From Flavobacteriia bacterium (GTDB lineage: Bacteria; Bacteroidota; Bacteroidia; Flavobacteriales; Flavobacteriaceae): 50,540 nucleotides of DNA. The notes below the pieces were generated by a model. That model was not told the DNA's origin. It saw only the letters and a program-made list of their open reading frames with translations, and ran no database searches. The number at the start of each line of letters is the position of its first letter. The stretch's first letter is position 1. Below, in pieces: positions 17,531-26,250 of the stretch. The stretch is taken from the NCBI GenBank assembly GCA_013298525.1, contig JAAFHW010000002.1:44148-94687 (forward strand), read 5' to 3'. The position numbers and the translations under genes were made by a program.

Positions 17531-19096
17531 ATGCCTCGCGAAATTCAAACCCAAGTCTCACCAGAAGTTGCTCACAACGAATCATTAATTAATGAGCACG
17601 TTGCCAAATTATTGAATACTTCGGTAAAAGAAATTCAAAAGGTTATCGTCTTAAAACGTTCGATTGACGCACGTCAAAAAGTCATAAAGTTTAATATAAA
17701 AGCAACTGTTTTTTTTAAAGACGAAGATTTTGTCGAACATAAAATAGAGCTTCCAGAATATAAAAATGTTTCTAATTCACAAGAAGTTATAGTGGTTGGC
17801 GCTGGTCCAGCTGGACTTTTTGCAGCTTTACAATTAATTGAATTGGGTTTAAAACCTATCGTAATTGAAAGAGGAAAAGATGTTCGTGGTAGAAGAAGAG
17901 ATTTGAAAGCCATTAATGTTGATCATATAGTTAACGAAGATTCCAATTACTGTTTTGGTGAAGGTGGCGCAGGAACTTATTCTGACGGAAAATTATATAC
18001 GCGTTCCAAAAAACGTGGTGATGTTGACAGAATTTTGAGATTATTAGTAGGTTTTGGAGCATCAGATGATATTTTGGTAGAAGCTCATCCACATATTGGA
18101 ACCAATAAACTACCTCAAATTATTCAAGATATTCGTGAAAAAATCATTGAATGTGGCGGACAAGTTTTGTTTGAAACCAGAGTAACTGATTTTATTATAA
18201 AGAATAACGAAATTCAAGGAATAGTAACTCAAAAAGGCGATACTATTTCGGCAAATAAAGTTATTTTAGCGACAGGACATTCAGCTAGAGATATTTTTGA
18301 ATTATTGGATGAAAAGCAAATTTTTATCGAAGCAAAACCTTTTGCACTAGGCGTACGCGCTGAACATCCGCAGGAATTGATTGATAAGATTCAATATTCT
18401 TGTGATTTTCGTGGAGAATTTTTACCTCCATCACCTTATTCAATTGTAAAACAAGTCAATGGTCGCGGCATGTATTCGTTTTGTATGTGTCCAGGTGGCG
18501 TAATTGCGCCTTGTGCTACAAGTCCAGGTGAAGTTGTAACTAATGGTTGGTCGCCTTCAAAACGTGATCAAGCTACTGCCAATTCAGGAATAGTTGTCGA
18601 ATTGAAATTAGAAGATTTCAAACCCTTTGCTAAATTCGGAGCTCTTGCCGGAATGGAGTTTCAAAAAGCTATCGAACAAAAAGCATGGCATTTGGCAGGA
18701 CAAACTCAAAAAGTTCCTGCACAACGAATGGTTGATTTTACTCAAAATAAAGTTTCGAGTTCCATCCCAAAAACTTCCTATGTTCCAGGAACGACTTCTG
18801 TAGAAATGGGACAAGTTTTTCCTGGATTTCTATCTCAAATTATGAGGGAAGGATTTAATGAATTTGGAAAAACAATGCGTGGATATTTAACTAACGATGC
18901 CATTCTTCATGCACCAGAAAGCAGAACATCATCTCCAGTCAGAATTCCAAGACATAATGAAACATTGGAACACGTTCAAATAAAAGGTTTGTATCCGTGT
19001 GGCGAAGGTGCAGGTTATGCCGGCGGAATTATTTCTGCTGCCATCGATGGCGAAAAATGTGCTTTAAAAATAGCTGAAACTTTAAAGATGCTCTAA
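17531..19096 (+). CDS. FAD-dependent oxidoreductase (NAD(P)/FAD dehydrogenase, COG2509-like)
   Basis: 521-aa flavoprotein when started at the ATG (17531). A TTG 18 bases upstream also opens the frame but lies in the promoter -7 box. A short N-terminal domain precedes the FAD site VVGAGPAGLFAALQLIELGL (dinucleotide GxGxxG), followed by VIERGKDVRGRRRD and NYCFGEGGAGTYSDGKLYTR. The second nucleotide contact is VILATGHSARD, and the C-terminal FAD site is GLYPCGEGAGYAGGIISAAI. Conserved Cys residues sit in YSFCMCPGG. Members of this group are often annotated only as uncharacterised dehydrogenases. The substrate is not known. Confidence 0.85.
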   Translation: MPREIQTQVSPEVAHNESLINEHVAKLLNTSVKEIQKVIVLKRSIDARQKVIKFNIKATVFFKDEDFVEHKIELPEYKNVSNSQEVIVVGAGPAGLFAALQLIELGLKPIVIERGKDVRGRRRDLKAINVDHIVNEDSNYCFGEGGAGTYSDGKLYTRSKKRGDVDRILRLLVGFGASDDILVEAHPHIGTNKLPQIIQDIREKIIECGGQVLFETRVTDFIIKNNEIQGIVTQKGDTISANKVILATGHSARDIFELLDEKQIFIEAKPFALGVRAEHPQELIDKIQYSCDFRGEFLPPSPYSIVKQVNGRGMYSFCMCPGGVIAPCATSPGEVVTNGWSPSKRDQATANSGIVVELKLEDFKPFAKFGALAGMEFQKAIEQKAWHLAGQTQKVPAQRMVDFTQNKVSSSIPKTSYVPGTTSVEMGQVFPGFLSQIMREGFNEFGKTMRGYLTNDAILHAPESRTSSPVRIPRHNETLEHVQIKGLYPCGEGAGYAGGIISAAIDGEKCALKIAETLKML

Positions 19097-19108
19097 AAAA
19101 AATAGGTT

Positions 19109-20953
19109 ATGAAGAATTTCATCATTTTAATTTTAATAGTTTTTTCTTTTCAAATTGCTTTTGCACAAGTGGAACATGTAAATCAATTGTATAGCAATGG
19201 CAAACCCAAAGAAGTTGGTACATATGTAGACGGAAAGAAAAATGGTGAATACATTACTTATTATGAAAATGGTAACGTTAGGTCTTATGCCAATTATATT
19301 TTCGGAAAACGACAAGGCCTACAGAAAGACTATTTTTCTAATGGTCAATTGAGAAACGAGTTAGAATGTGTTAATGATGTTTGCCACGGAATAAGTCGAA
19401 CCTATTATATAGACGGAAAATTAGAATCTTCTTCTCGTAATAAAAATGGAGTTAAAGATGGAAAAGTTGTCGGTTACAACAAGAATGGGGTATTGACTGT
19501 GAAGGAAGAATGGGATAATGGTAAACTTGTAGGTGAAAGTGTCTACTACTATGATTCAGGTCAAATTAGAAGAAGAGTAGTTTTAGACAAAAAAGGAAAT
19601 GTAAAAACAACAGAGTCTTACTACGAAAATGGGAAGAAAAACTTTTTTTCTGATGTTGATAAAAATGGAAATGGCGTTAATTATTCCATATATCCTAATG
19701 ACACTATAAAGTCTAGAAATTATGTAAAAAACCATAAAATAGTTAAGGAAGAAACTTTTACAGATCAAGGAAAACGCAAGAAAATCATTGAATATAACGA
19801 AGATAATACTTATAAGAATATCAAAGATTTTGATGAATATGGAACCTTAAAAAGTGATGCAAATTACGAAAAACACAAAATGGTTAATTCCATAGTATAT
19901 AATGGTGACATAATTGAAAAAGCGAAACATAAAAATGGCCATCGTGATGGTGATTTTGAGTCTTTTTATTTGAATGGTACTTTAGCAGAAAAAGGAACTT
20001 ATTTTAAAAGCGAAAAAATAGGAAAGTGGAAATCCTATTATGAAGATGGTGCTATTAAATTTATTGGAAATTACATAAAAACTAGTGATAGAGGCAATTT
20101 TAAAGATAGTATTCATACCTACTATTTAAATTCAGGTCAAATTGAAAAATTTGAAAATTATTACATCGCAAAGATTAATAGAAGTAGTACTAGACCAGAT
20201 GATTTTTATGAAAGAACCTATAAAACAGGTCAATGGAAAACCTTTTATGAAAATGGTAAATTGAGTCAAATTGCCAATTATAATGAAGATAAATTGCATG
20301 GTGAATTTATTGAATATTTTAACGACGAAACCAATTCTGTAAAGTACAAATGCACTTATCGCAACGGGCTGAAAATTGGTTTAGAACAAGAATATTATGA
20401 AAACGGAAAACTTTATAAGTCTAAAGAAAAAGACAGTAATGGTTATCAAATAGGAAAAGATATTGTCTATTTTGAGAATGGTATTGTAAAAGAACTAATA
20501 GAATATTTAGAAAGCCAAAAACAAGGAAAATATCTTCAGAATTTTGAAAGTGGAAAACCAAAAGTAGTAGGAAGTTATAACTCTGGACAAGAAATTGGTA
20601 CATGGAATTATTACTACAACAACGGAAAATTGTTCAAGTCAATTAGGTATGATGAAGGCGTTAAAGAGAAAACATTCTTTTATAATGATGGAGTAAAATT
20701 TGCACATATTTTATATGATTATGACGAAGATAGCGCCAATGAAACCTATACTTTTTACAATAAATTAGGTGCGATTATTTCATTTCAAGAATTGTTTGAC
20801 AAGAAATGCGATAATTGTAAAATAATCGAATTTAATGTAACTATCAACACAGAAGAAGATGATATCTATTTTGTAAATTTAAGTGCAATGGATGAAGTTC
20901 AGAAAAGATCAATAAGTTCAAATTTCACTTTCAATTCAGTCAATCATAAATAA
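19109..20953 (+). CDS. secreted MORN/YwqK-type repeat protein
   Basis: 614-aa protein with a signal peptide (cleavage near AFAQVEHV, residue 19). Most of the rest consists of degenerate repeats of about 22-25 residues with the pattern Y-x-N/D-G-K-x-x-x-x-x-x-Y (for example QLYSNGKPKEVGTYVDGKKN, YFSNGQLRNELE, SYYEDGAIKFIGNY, TFYENGKLSQIANYNEDK). This is the MORN_2 pattern of the 'toxin-antitoxin system YwqK family antitoxin' model. No toxin gene is adjacent and the protein is exported, so a toxin-antitoxin role is unlikely. A cell-envelope or surface role is more plausible. The last 80 residues lack repeats. It starts 12 bases after the oxidoreductase gene. Confidence 0.8.
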   Translation: MKNFIILILIVFSFQIAFAQVEHVNQLYSNGKPKEVGTYVDGKKNGEYITYYENGNVRSYANYIFGKRQGLQKDYFSNGQLRNELECVNDVCHGISRTYYIDGKLESSSRNKNGVKDGKVVGYNKNGVLTVKEEWDNGKLVGESVYYYDSGQIRRRVVLDKKGNVKTTESYYENGKKNFFSDVDKNGNGVNYSIYPNDTIKSRNYVKNHKIVKEETFTDQGKRKKIIEYNEDNTYKNIKDFDEYGTLKSDANYEKHKMVNSIVYNGDIIEKAKHKNGHRDGDFESFYLNGTLAEKGTYFKSEKIGKWKSYYEDGAIKFIGNYIKTSDRGNFKDSIHTYYLNSGQIEKFENYYIAKINRSSTRPDDFYERTYKTGQWKTFYENGKLSQIANYNEDKLHGEFIEYFNDETNSVKYKCTYRNGLKIGLEQEYYENGKLYKSKEKDSNGYQIGKDIVYFENGIVKELIEYLESQKQGKYLQNFESGKPKVVGSYNSGQEIGTWNYYYNNGKLFKSIRYDEGVKEKTFFYNDGVKFAHILYDYDEDSANETYTFYNKLGAIISFQELFDKKCDNCKIIEFNVTINTEEDDIYFVNLSAMDEVQKRSISSNFTFNSVNHK

Positions 20954-20954
20954 A

Positions 20955-20984
20955 AAAAACCGCTCATTTTCACAAGCGGTTTTT
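20955..20984. terminator. bidirectional terminator between the MORN-repeat gene and msrBA
   Basis: AAAAACCGCT (20955-20964) and AGCGGTTTTT (20975-20984) form a GC-cored hairpin flanked by A and T runs on both sides. It can serve both convergent genes. Confidence 0.8.
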
Positions 20985-20994
20985 GAATTAACAA

Positions 20995-22089
20995 TTAGTT
21001 CTTTTTCAATCTATCTTTAAAAACCTTTTCAAATTTTTCAATTTTGGGTTGAATTACCATTTGGCAATAAGGTTTGTCTTTGTTGTTTTCATAATAACCT
21101 TGGTGATATTCCTCGGCTTTATAGAATTTTTTCAGAGGTTCTAAAGTCGTTACAATTTTATTTGCAAATACTTTTTCATTCAATTCAGCAATCAAATTTT
21201 GAGCTGCTTTTTTCTCGTTTTCGTTTTTATAAAAAATCACCGAACGGTATTGTGTTCCTGAATCAGCACCTTGACGATTTAGTGTTGTTGGGTCGTGAAC
21301 GGTGAAAAACACTTGAAAGATTTCATCTAAATTGGTTTTAGTTTTATCATAGGTTATTTCTACAACTTCTGCAGCTCCAGTTCTACCAGTGCAAACTTGC
21401 TCATAACTTGGATCTTCTACCATGCCACCAGCATAACCAGAGTAAACGCTTTTCACACCTTCCAGGTTTTGATAAACGGCTTCTACACACCAAAAACAAC
21501 CACCACCAAGAACAATAGTTTCTAAGTTTCCAGTATTTGAAGCAACTGCATCTGGAACAAAATCTAGCGAAATAGCATTCATGCAATATCTTTTACCTGT
21601 TGGCTCCGGACCATCATCAAATAAATGTCCTAAGTGCGAATCACATCGTCCGCAATTGGCTTCAATTCTTCTCATTCCATAAGAATTGTCATCTTTAAAA
21701 GTGATACTTTCTTTGTTTTCTTGTTCAAAAAAGCTTGGCCAACCACAACTACTTGTGAATTTTTGATTGGATTTGAATAGTTTGTAACCACAAGCAGCAC
21801 AATAATAAGTTCCTTTGGTTTCATCATTCCACATGGTTCCTGTAAAAGCTCTTTCGGTATCTGCTTCTCTCGCTACAGCATACAAATCAGGTGATAAAAC
21901 TTTTTTCCATTCGGCATTTGAAACATTTAGTTTCTTAGTATCCGTATTTGAATAGTAAGGATTTTCGGGTTTACTAATTACATTTTCCATAGCTGAAGTA
22001 TCTTTTTTTGAAATTTTTTTGTTTGATTGTCCACAAGCGGTTAGCGAAAGCAAAGGAACCAAAAACAAAATAGTGATTATTTTTTTCAT
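20995..22089 (-). CDS. msrBA: bifunctional methionine sulfoxide reductase MsrB-MsrA lipoprotein
   Basis: 364-aa fusion that reduces both R- and S-methionine sulfoxide in proteins. The N-terminus is a lipoprotein signal (LTAC, Cys19). The MsrB domain (about residues 55-180) has zinc cysteines C97, C100, C146 and C149 and the catalytic C169 in KRYCMNAISLDF. The MsrA domain follows (about residues 190-350) with GGGCFWCVEAVYQ, catalytic C198, and GYAGG. The order B then A differs from the A-B order of Neisseria PilB. A lipid anchor implies repair of oxidised envelope proteins, with electrons delivered by a periplasmic thiol system not visible here. Confidence 0.92.
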   Translation of the reverse strand: MKKIITILFLVPLLSLTACGQSNKKISKKDTSAMENVISKPENPYYSNTDTKKLNVSNAEWKKVLSPDLYAVAREADTERAFTGTMWNDETKGTYYCAACGYKLFKSNQKFTSSCGWPSFFEQENKESITFKDDNSYGMRRIEANCGRCDSHLGHLFDDGPEPTGKRYCMNAISLDFVPDAVASNTGNLETIVLGGGCFWCVEAVYQNLEGVKSVYSGYAGGMVEDPSYEQVCTGRTGAAEVVEITYDKTKTNLDEIFQVFFTVHDPTTLNRQGADSGTQYRSVIFYKNENEKKAAQNLIAELNEKVFANKIVTTLEPLKKFYKAEEYHQGYYENNKDKPYCQMVIQPKIEKFEKVFKDRLKKN

Positions 22090-22111
22090 AACAATTAAAT
22101 TAATTGATGTA

Positions 22112-22119
22112 CAAATTTA
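22112..22119 (-). promoter_or_regulatory. -7 box for msrBA
   Basis: CAAATTTA on the plus strand is TAAATTTG on the minus strand. CAAA at 22136-22139 (TTTG on the minus strand) lies 16 nt upstream, slightly shorter than the usual spacing. The box is 22 nt before the ATG. Confidence 0.45.
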
Positions 22120-22179
22120 CAATAGAAGTACGTTGCAAAATGTCATACAGTTTACAAATTGAGATGATTTAAGGAAAGT

Positions 22180-23178
22180 TTAACGGTTGTGGAATTTCTC
22201 TATTTCTAATAGTAAGTGAGAGTTATATTCACAACTATATTTTTTTAATGCTTCTTCAAGATATTGAACATATTCTTGTGTAAACAAATTATCAGATTTA
22301 CTTAGTTTGTCAAATATATTCTTCTTTATCTGGTTAACATCGTCAGTACAAAAAGACGAAATTGCTTCGTAATAATCTAAATTTTCTAAATTCTCCTTTT
22401 CTTTATTTTGAAGAGTTTTAATAAAGGATTCATCTGGAAATTTTGAAATTGCTAAAAAAGAATTATCAATGTTTTGATGAAATAATTCTAAATCATTTTT
22501 ATTTTGAAAATTAGCTAACGTAGCTAATGTTTCTCTTGTCTTGTATTTATTAGCATAATATTTTACTCTTTCATAATTATTAAATTTATAATTGTTTAAA
22601 TTGAATATTATATTAAGAGTAATTGGATTTAGTTCATCTGAATCTATTACTGCAAAATTTAGTTCTTTCAAAAGATTATTAATTTCTTTTTTTGTCCATT
22701 TTGTTTCAATTTCAAATTGATATTCCTTAATTTCTTTAAGTGTATAATTTTTTTTGTTGAATTTTATATTTTCAATTTTTTTGTTTTGATAAAATATATA
22801 ACTATATAATTGACCAGCTAAGGTAGAATTGTAACCCATGCATCCAGTTCGAATGTGTACTTCTTCTTCATTTTTTATAAATGTTTTAAATAAGTCTAAA
22901 ATTTTATTTGATTTTCTATCAACTAAAACAGCAGACATATAATTTTTTACTACTTTATTACCATTTTCAGCCATGTAAAATATTTCAGAATCTGTTGCAA
23001 TTTTATCTAATTCGGAATAAAGTAAATAAACTTGACTTTCCTGACCACTGTAACCAGTATTTTGACTTTCAACTTGTTTTTTTGTATTTAACTCTTGGTA
23101 AATAATATTTACTTTTTCTGAAAGTTGAGAAAAAGTTACAATTGGAAATAGTAATAAAATGTAAATTTTTACCTTCAT
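22180..23178 (-). CDS. exported protein of unknown function
   Basis: 332-aa protein with a clear signal peptide (MKVKIYILLLFPIVTFSQ). The mature part is hydrophilic, mostly alpha-helical by composition and rich in Lys, Asn and Glu. It contains HIRTGCMGYNSTLAGQLYSY and ends in a helical stretch EYVQYLEEALKKYSCEYNSH. No catalytic motif, lipobox, T9SS sorting domain or membrane helix is visible, so a periplasmic location is likely. It is a single-gene unit, more AT-rich than its neighbours, between msrBA and idi, which may mark a strain-specific gene. I do not recognise the family. Confidence 0.6.
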   Translation of the reverse strand: MKVKIYILLLFPIVTFSQLSEKVNIIYQELNTKKQVESQNTGYSGQESQVYLLYSELDKIATDSEIFYMAENGNKVVKNYMSAVLVDRKSNKILDLFKTFIKNEEEVHIRTGCMGYNSTLAGQLYSYIFYQNKKIENIKFNKKNYTLKEIKEYQFEIETKWTKKEINNLLKELNFAVIDSDELNPITLNIIFNLNNYKFNNYERVKYYANKYKTRETLATLANFQNKNDLELFHQNIDNSFLAISKFPDESFIKTLQNKEKENLENLDYYEAISSFCTDDVNQIKKNIFDKLSKSDNLFTQEYVQYLEEALKKYSCEYNSHLLLEIEKFHNR

Positions 23179-23288
23179 ATTTATTCTAACTATAAAAACT
23201 TAAGTTTATTTTATAAAAATACAAAATATAAACACACGTTAAACTTTTCACAAACTCCAAAATCACTTCACAAGCAATTCTTTTTTCG

Positions 23289-23296
23289 TATTTTTG
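23289..23296 (+). promoter_or_regulatory. -7 box for idi
   Basis: TATTTTTG matches TAnnTTTG and lies 17 nt before the ATG of idi. Confidence 0.4.
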
Positions 23297-23313
23297 ACCA
23301 TCATAAAAAATCT

Positions 23314-23841
23314 ATGAAAGAAGAACAAGTAATTTTAGTCAACGAAAAAGACGAACCTATTGGTTTGATGAACAAACTTGAAGCTCACGAAAAAGCAATT
23401 TTGCATCGTGCGTTCTCGGTATTTGTTTTAAATGATAAAAATGAAGTCATGTTGCAGCAACGTGCGCATCACAAATATCATTCGCCTTTACTTTGGACAA
23501 ACACTTGTTGCAGTCATCAACGTGCTGGCGAAACTAATATAGAAGCTGGAAAACGTCGTTTATTCGAAGAAATGGGTTTCAAAACTGAATTGAAGGAATT
23601 GTTTCATTTCATCTACAAAGCACCATTTGATAACGGTTTAACCGAACACGAACTAGATCATGTAATGATAGGATATTCCAATGAAGAACCAAACATCAAC
23701 TGTGAAGAAGTAGAAAGTTGGAAATGGATGACCATTGAAGATATTAAAGATGATATGATTCAAAATCCTGATATTTATACAGTTTGGTTCAAAATAATAT
23801 TTGATGAGTTTTACCACTATTTAGAAGACCATAAATTATAA
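23314..23841 (+). CDS. idi: isopentenyl-diphosphate delta-isomerase, type I
   Basis: 175-aa Nudix-fold enzyme that interconverts isopentenyl and dimethylallyl diphosphate in isoprenoid synthesis (quinones, carotenoids, undecaprenyl phosphate). The catalytic cysteine is in TNTCCSHQRAGE, the Nudix-type helix is RRLFEEMGF, and the catalytic Glu lies in EHELDHVMIGY. Metal-binding His residues sit in LHRAFSVFV and HHKYHSP. The length is typical for bacterial type I Idi. It has its own likely promoter and is followed by a dispersed-repeat-like sequence. Confidence 0.93.
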   Translation: MKEEQVILVNEKDEPIGLMNKLEAHEKAILHRAFSVFVLNDKNEVMLQQRAHHKYHSPLLWTNTCCSHQRAGETNIEAGKRRLFEEMGFKTELKELFHFIYKAPFDNGLTEHELDHVMIGYSNEEPNINCEEVESWKWMTIEDIKDDMIQNPDIYTVWFKIIFDEFYHYLEDHKL

Positions 23842-23844
23842 TTT

Positions 23845-23870
23845 CTGTCACGCTGAGCTTGTCGAAGTGA
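23845..23870 (+). repeat. GC-rich dispersed-repeat-like element
   Basis: The sequence CACGCTGAGCTTGTCGAAGT (23850-23869) with flanks 23845-23870 stands out by its higher GC. It matches, as I recall it, a short imperfect-palindrome repeat scattered between genes in many Bacteroidota genomes. It lies between idi and the queD-like gene. Only one copy was noticed in this window. Confidence 0.5.
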
Positions 23871-23907
23871 AAATACTCAATCCTTTAATCGCAAATCCTT
23901 AATCAAA

Positions 23908-24318
23908 ATGAAAGTTACCGTTTCAAGAAAAGCACATTTCAACGCAGCACATCGATTGTATCGAAAAGATTGGTCTATGGAGCAAAATGATTTGGTTTTT
24001 GGAAAATGCAATAATCCCAATTTTCATGGACACAATTATGAATTAATCGTTTCTGTAACAGGAGAAATTGACCAAGAAACAGGTTTCGTAATTGATGTAA
24101 AAATTTTATCAGATTTGATTAAAGAACATATCGAAAATGCTTTTGATCATAAAAATTTGAATCTTGATGTTCCAGATTTTACCAATTTAAATCCAACTGC
24201 CGAAAATATAGCGGTTGTAATATGGGATAAACTAAGAAAACACATTGATACTCATAAAGAATTAGAAGTTGTTCTTTATGAAACACCAAGAAATTTTGTA
24301 ACCTATAAAGGAAACTAA
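23908..24318 (+). CDS. queD: 6-carboxytetrahydropterin synthase / 6-pyruvoyl-tetrahydropterin synthase family (QueD-like)
   Basis: 136-aa enzyme of the T-fold PTPS family. Zinc-binding His residues are in HFNAAHRLY and in FHGHNYEL, and the catalytic Cys is in GKCNNPNFHGHNY. The second catalytic pair fits DHKNLNLDVP and VVLYETPRN. In bacteria such proteins usually make 6-carboxy-tetrahydropterin for queuosine. The Tgt gene at 29116 in this window shows that the organism makes or uses queuosine. A pterin role cannot be excluded. It is followed by the peroxiredoxin gene after one base, so they are probably co-transcribed. Confidence 0.85.
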   Translation: MKVTVSRKAHFNAAHRLYRKDWSMEQNDLVFGKCNNPNFHGHNYELIVSVTGEIDQETGFVIDVKILSDLIKEHIENAFDHKNLNLDVPDFTNLNPTAENIAVVIWDKLRKHIDTHKELEVVLYETPRNFVTYKGN

Positions 24319-24319
24319 T

Positions 24320-24775
24320 ATGTCTTTAAAAATAGGAGATAAGCTTCCCAGTTTTTCAGCAAAAGTTACTAATGGAAACATTTTTAATTCGCAAGACTAT
24401 ATTGGAAAACAACCACTTGTAATTTACTTTTATCCAAAAGATGATACGCCTGGATGCACAGCGCAAGCTTGTAGTTTTAGAGATAATTATCAAGAATTTA
24501 AAGATTTAGGAGCTGAGGTAATCGGAATTAGTTCTGATACAGTGACTTCTCATTTAAAATTCAAAAGCAAATTCAATCTTCCGTTTATTTTACTTTCAGA
24601 TAATGATAAAAAATTGCGAAAGCTCTTTGGTGTTCAAAACAGTTTGTTTATAATTCCAGGTCGTGAAACCTTTGTAATTGATAAACAAGGTGTGGTGATA
24701 ATGGTTTTTAATAGTATGTCATCTGAAATTCATATTACAAAAGCACTAAAAGTTTTGAAAAAATTGACAAATTAG
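24320..24775 (+). CDS. bcp: thioredoxin-dependent peroxiredoxin, BCP/PrxQ type
   Basis: 151-aa cytoplasmic peroxidase that reduces hydrogen peroxide and alkyl hydroperoxides. The peroxidatic Cys is in YPKDDTPGCTAQACSFRDN. The second Cys, five residues later, is the expected resolving Cys of an atypical 2-Cys BCP. IGISSDTVTSHLKFKSKFNL and FVIDKQGVV are further family blocks. The ATG directly follows the stop of the QueD-like gene. No regulatory site is visible. Confidence 0.9.
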   Translation: MSLKIGDKLPSFSAKVTNGNIFNSQDYIGKQPLVIYFYPKDDTPGCTAQACSFRDNYQEFKDLGAEVIGISSDTVTSHLKFKSKFNLPFILLSDNDKKLRKLFGVQNSLFIIPGRETFVIDKQGVVIMVFNSMSSEIHITKALKVLKKLTN

Positions 24776-24886
24776 TTTTGGGTTAGCTATACTTTTTAGC
24801 CATTCACCGAACTTGCTATGTAATTGATAGAAATTATTAATACGTTACGTTAAAAATTTCCATCTTTGCATTCAAAATTATAACAA

Positions 24887-25849
24887 ATGAAATTTTATCC
24901 CTTGCAATTTCAACCTATTCTTAAAGATAGAATTTGGGGCGGAACAAAACTGAAAGATTATTTAAACAAACCAATTTCATCAGAAATCACAGGTGAAAGT
25001 TGGGAAATTTCTACCGTAGAAAACGATGTCAGTGTTATTGCTAATGGAGTTTTTGCAGGAAAATCGTTAAACGAATTAATAAATGAATTTCCAGAACAAG
25101 TTTTAGGAACTAATGTTCATAAAAAATTTGGAAAGCAATTTCCGCTACTTTTTAAATATCTTGATGCTCGCGAAGATTTGTCTATTCAAGTGCATCCAAA
25201 TGATGAATTAGCGGCTAAACGTCACAATTCCTTTGGTAAAACCGAGATGTGGTATGTTATGCAAGCTGACCTTGATGCAAGATTAATTGTTGGTTTCAAA
25301 GAAAAATCCTCTCAAAAAGAATATTTAGAAAATCTGGAAAACAAAACCTTAATCGATATTCTTGATACCAAAAAGGTAAAAAAAGGAGACGTTTTCTTTT
25401 TAGAAACTGGAACGGTTCACGCCATTGGAGCAGGAACAGTAATTGCAGAAATCCAACAAACATCGGATATCACATATAGATTATACGATTTCGATAGAGT
25501 AGATGCAAATGGAACTACACGAGAGCTTCATGTTGATTTAGCGTTAGATGCTATAAATTATGATGTAGTTGATGCTGAAAAAAGCTATTCGAAAGTTGAA
25601 AACGAAGCTAATGCAATTGTTGATTGTCCTTATTTCACAACAAATTTTATTCCTCTTGATGGAAGTTTAGAAGTTGTAAATGATGAAAATTCATTTTTAG
25701 TTTATATGTGTGTTGAAGGAAGTTTTGAATTAAAACATGATGATGTAACCTATTCTTATAAAACTGGTGATACGATTTTAATTCCAGCAAAAATGAGCGA
25801 ATTTGAAATTCACGGAAAAGCATCTATGTTAGAAATTTACATTTCTTAA
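24887..25849 (+). CDS. manA: mannose-6-phosphate isomerase, class I
   Basis: 320-aa zinc enzyme that interconverts fructose 6-phosphate and mannose 6-phosphate, feeding GDP-mannose and fucose synthesis for glycans. The zinc site is formed by SIQVHPND, GKTEMWYVM and TVHAIGAGTVIAEIQQ. The N-terminal FQPILKDRIWGG and the active-site block DITYRLYDFDR are typical. It is the short bacterial form of the class I family. It could supply the polysaccharide genes at the left of the window, but is not in an operon with them. Confidence 0.92.
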   Translation: MKFYPLQFQPILKDRIWGGTKLKDYLNKPISSEITGESWEISTVENDVSVIANGVFAGKSLNELINEFPEQVLGTNVHKKFGKQFPLLFKYLDAREDLSIQVHPNDELAAKRHNSFGKTEMWYVMQADLDARLIVGFKEKSSQKEYLENLENKTLIDILDTKKVKKGDVFFLETGTVHAIGAGTVIAEIQQTSDITYRLYDFDRVDANGTTRELHVDLALDAINYDVVDAEKSYSKVENEANAIVDCPYFTTNFIPLDGSLEVVNDENSFLVYMCVEGSFELKHDDVTYSYKTGDTILIPAKMSEFEIHGKASMLEIYIS

Positions 25850-25850
25850 C

Positions 25851-25879
25851 TTGTATTCAAAAGATTATGTGTAATTTTG
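25851..25879 (+). promoter_or_regulatory. promoter of the 88-aa gene
   Basis: TTG (25851-25853), an 18-nt spacer and TAATTTTG (25872-25879) match the Bacteroidota -33/-7 arrangement. The box ends 25 nt before the ATG. Confidence 0.55.
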
Positions 25880-25904
25880 CACCTGAATTTAAAAAATAAA
25901 GAAA

Positions 25905-26171
25905 ATGCCAAGCGTTAAAAATTTAAAAAAAGACATCAACTTCGTTTTAGGAGATATTATTGAAGCAGTTTATATTCACGAAATGACTAGCGAAGGAAAG
26001 CCAACAGCAGCTACCAATGCAGTTATAGATGAAGCAATTACATCTTTTGATGCTTTAATCGTTAAGGTTAATGCTAAAAAAGTAGAAAATAAAAAAGCGC
26101 ATTTCAAACAAATCAATGCAGAATTAGAACAAACTGCTAATCAATTGATTGAAAAAATCAACGCACTTTAA
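25905..26171 (+). CDS. small helical protein of unknown function
   Basis: 88-aa acidic/basic amphipathic protein predicted to be almost all alpha-helix and possibly coiled-coil (residues 45-88, AHFKQINAELEQTANQLIEK). The middle contains TSEGKPTAATNAVIDEAITS. It has no signal peptide, membrane helix or cysteine. A good promoter, normal codon use and its place next to a tRNA gene suggest a real, well-expressed gene. Family and role are not recognised. Confidence 0.65.
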   Translation: MPSVKNLKKDINFVLGDIIEAVYIHEMTSEGKPTAATNAVIDEAITSFDALIVKVNAKKVENKKAHFKQINAELEQTANQLIEKINAL

Positions 26172-26202
26172 TTAAAAAAATCATTAAAAAATGTAAAAAA
26201 AT

Positions 26203-26233
26203 TTTGGAGATTTAAAAATCACTATTATATTTG
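26203..26233 (+). promoter_or_regulatory. strong consensus promoter of tRNA-Thr
   Basis: TTTG (26203-26206), a 19-nt spacer and TATATTTG (26226-26233) give a complete match to the Bacteroidota TTTG / TAnnTTTG promoter. The tRNA begins 17 nt later. Confidence 0.8.
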
Positions 26234-26250
26234 CACCAGAAATGAGACCG

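Noticed and set aside
19109..20953. Toxin-antitoxin system based on the YwqK repeat family
   Set aside because: The protein is exported, very long, and has no toxin gene beside it.
24838..24855. A third copy of the palindromic operator (TACGTTACGTTA upstream of manA)
   Set aside because: It shares only a few bases (ACGT steps), lacks the ACGTA-N4-TACGT symmetry and has no properly spaced -7 box.
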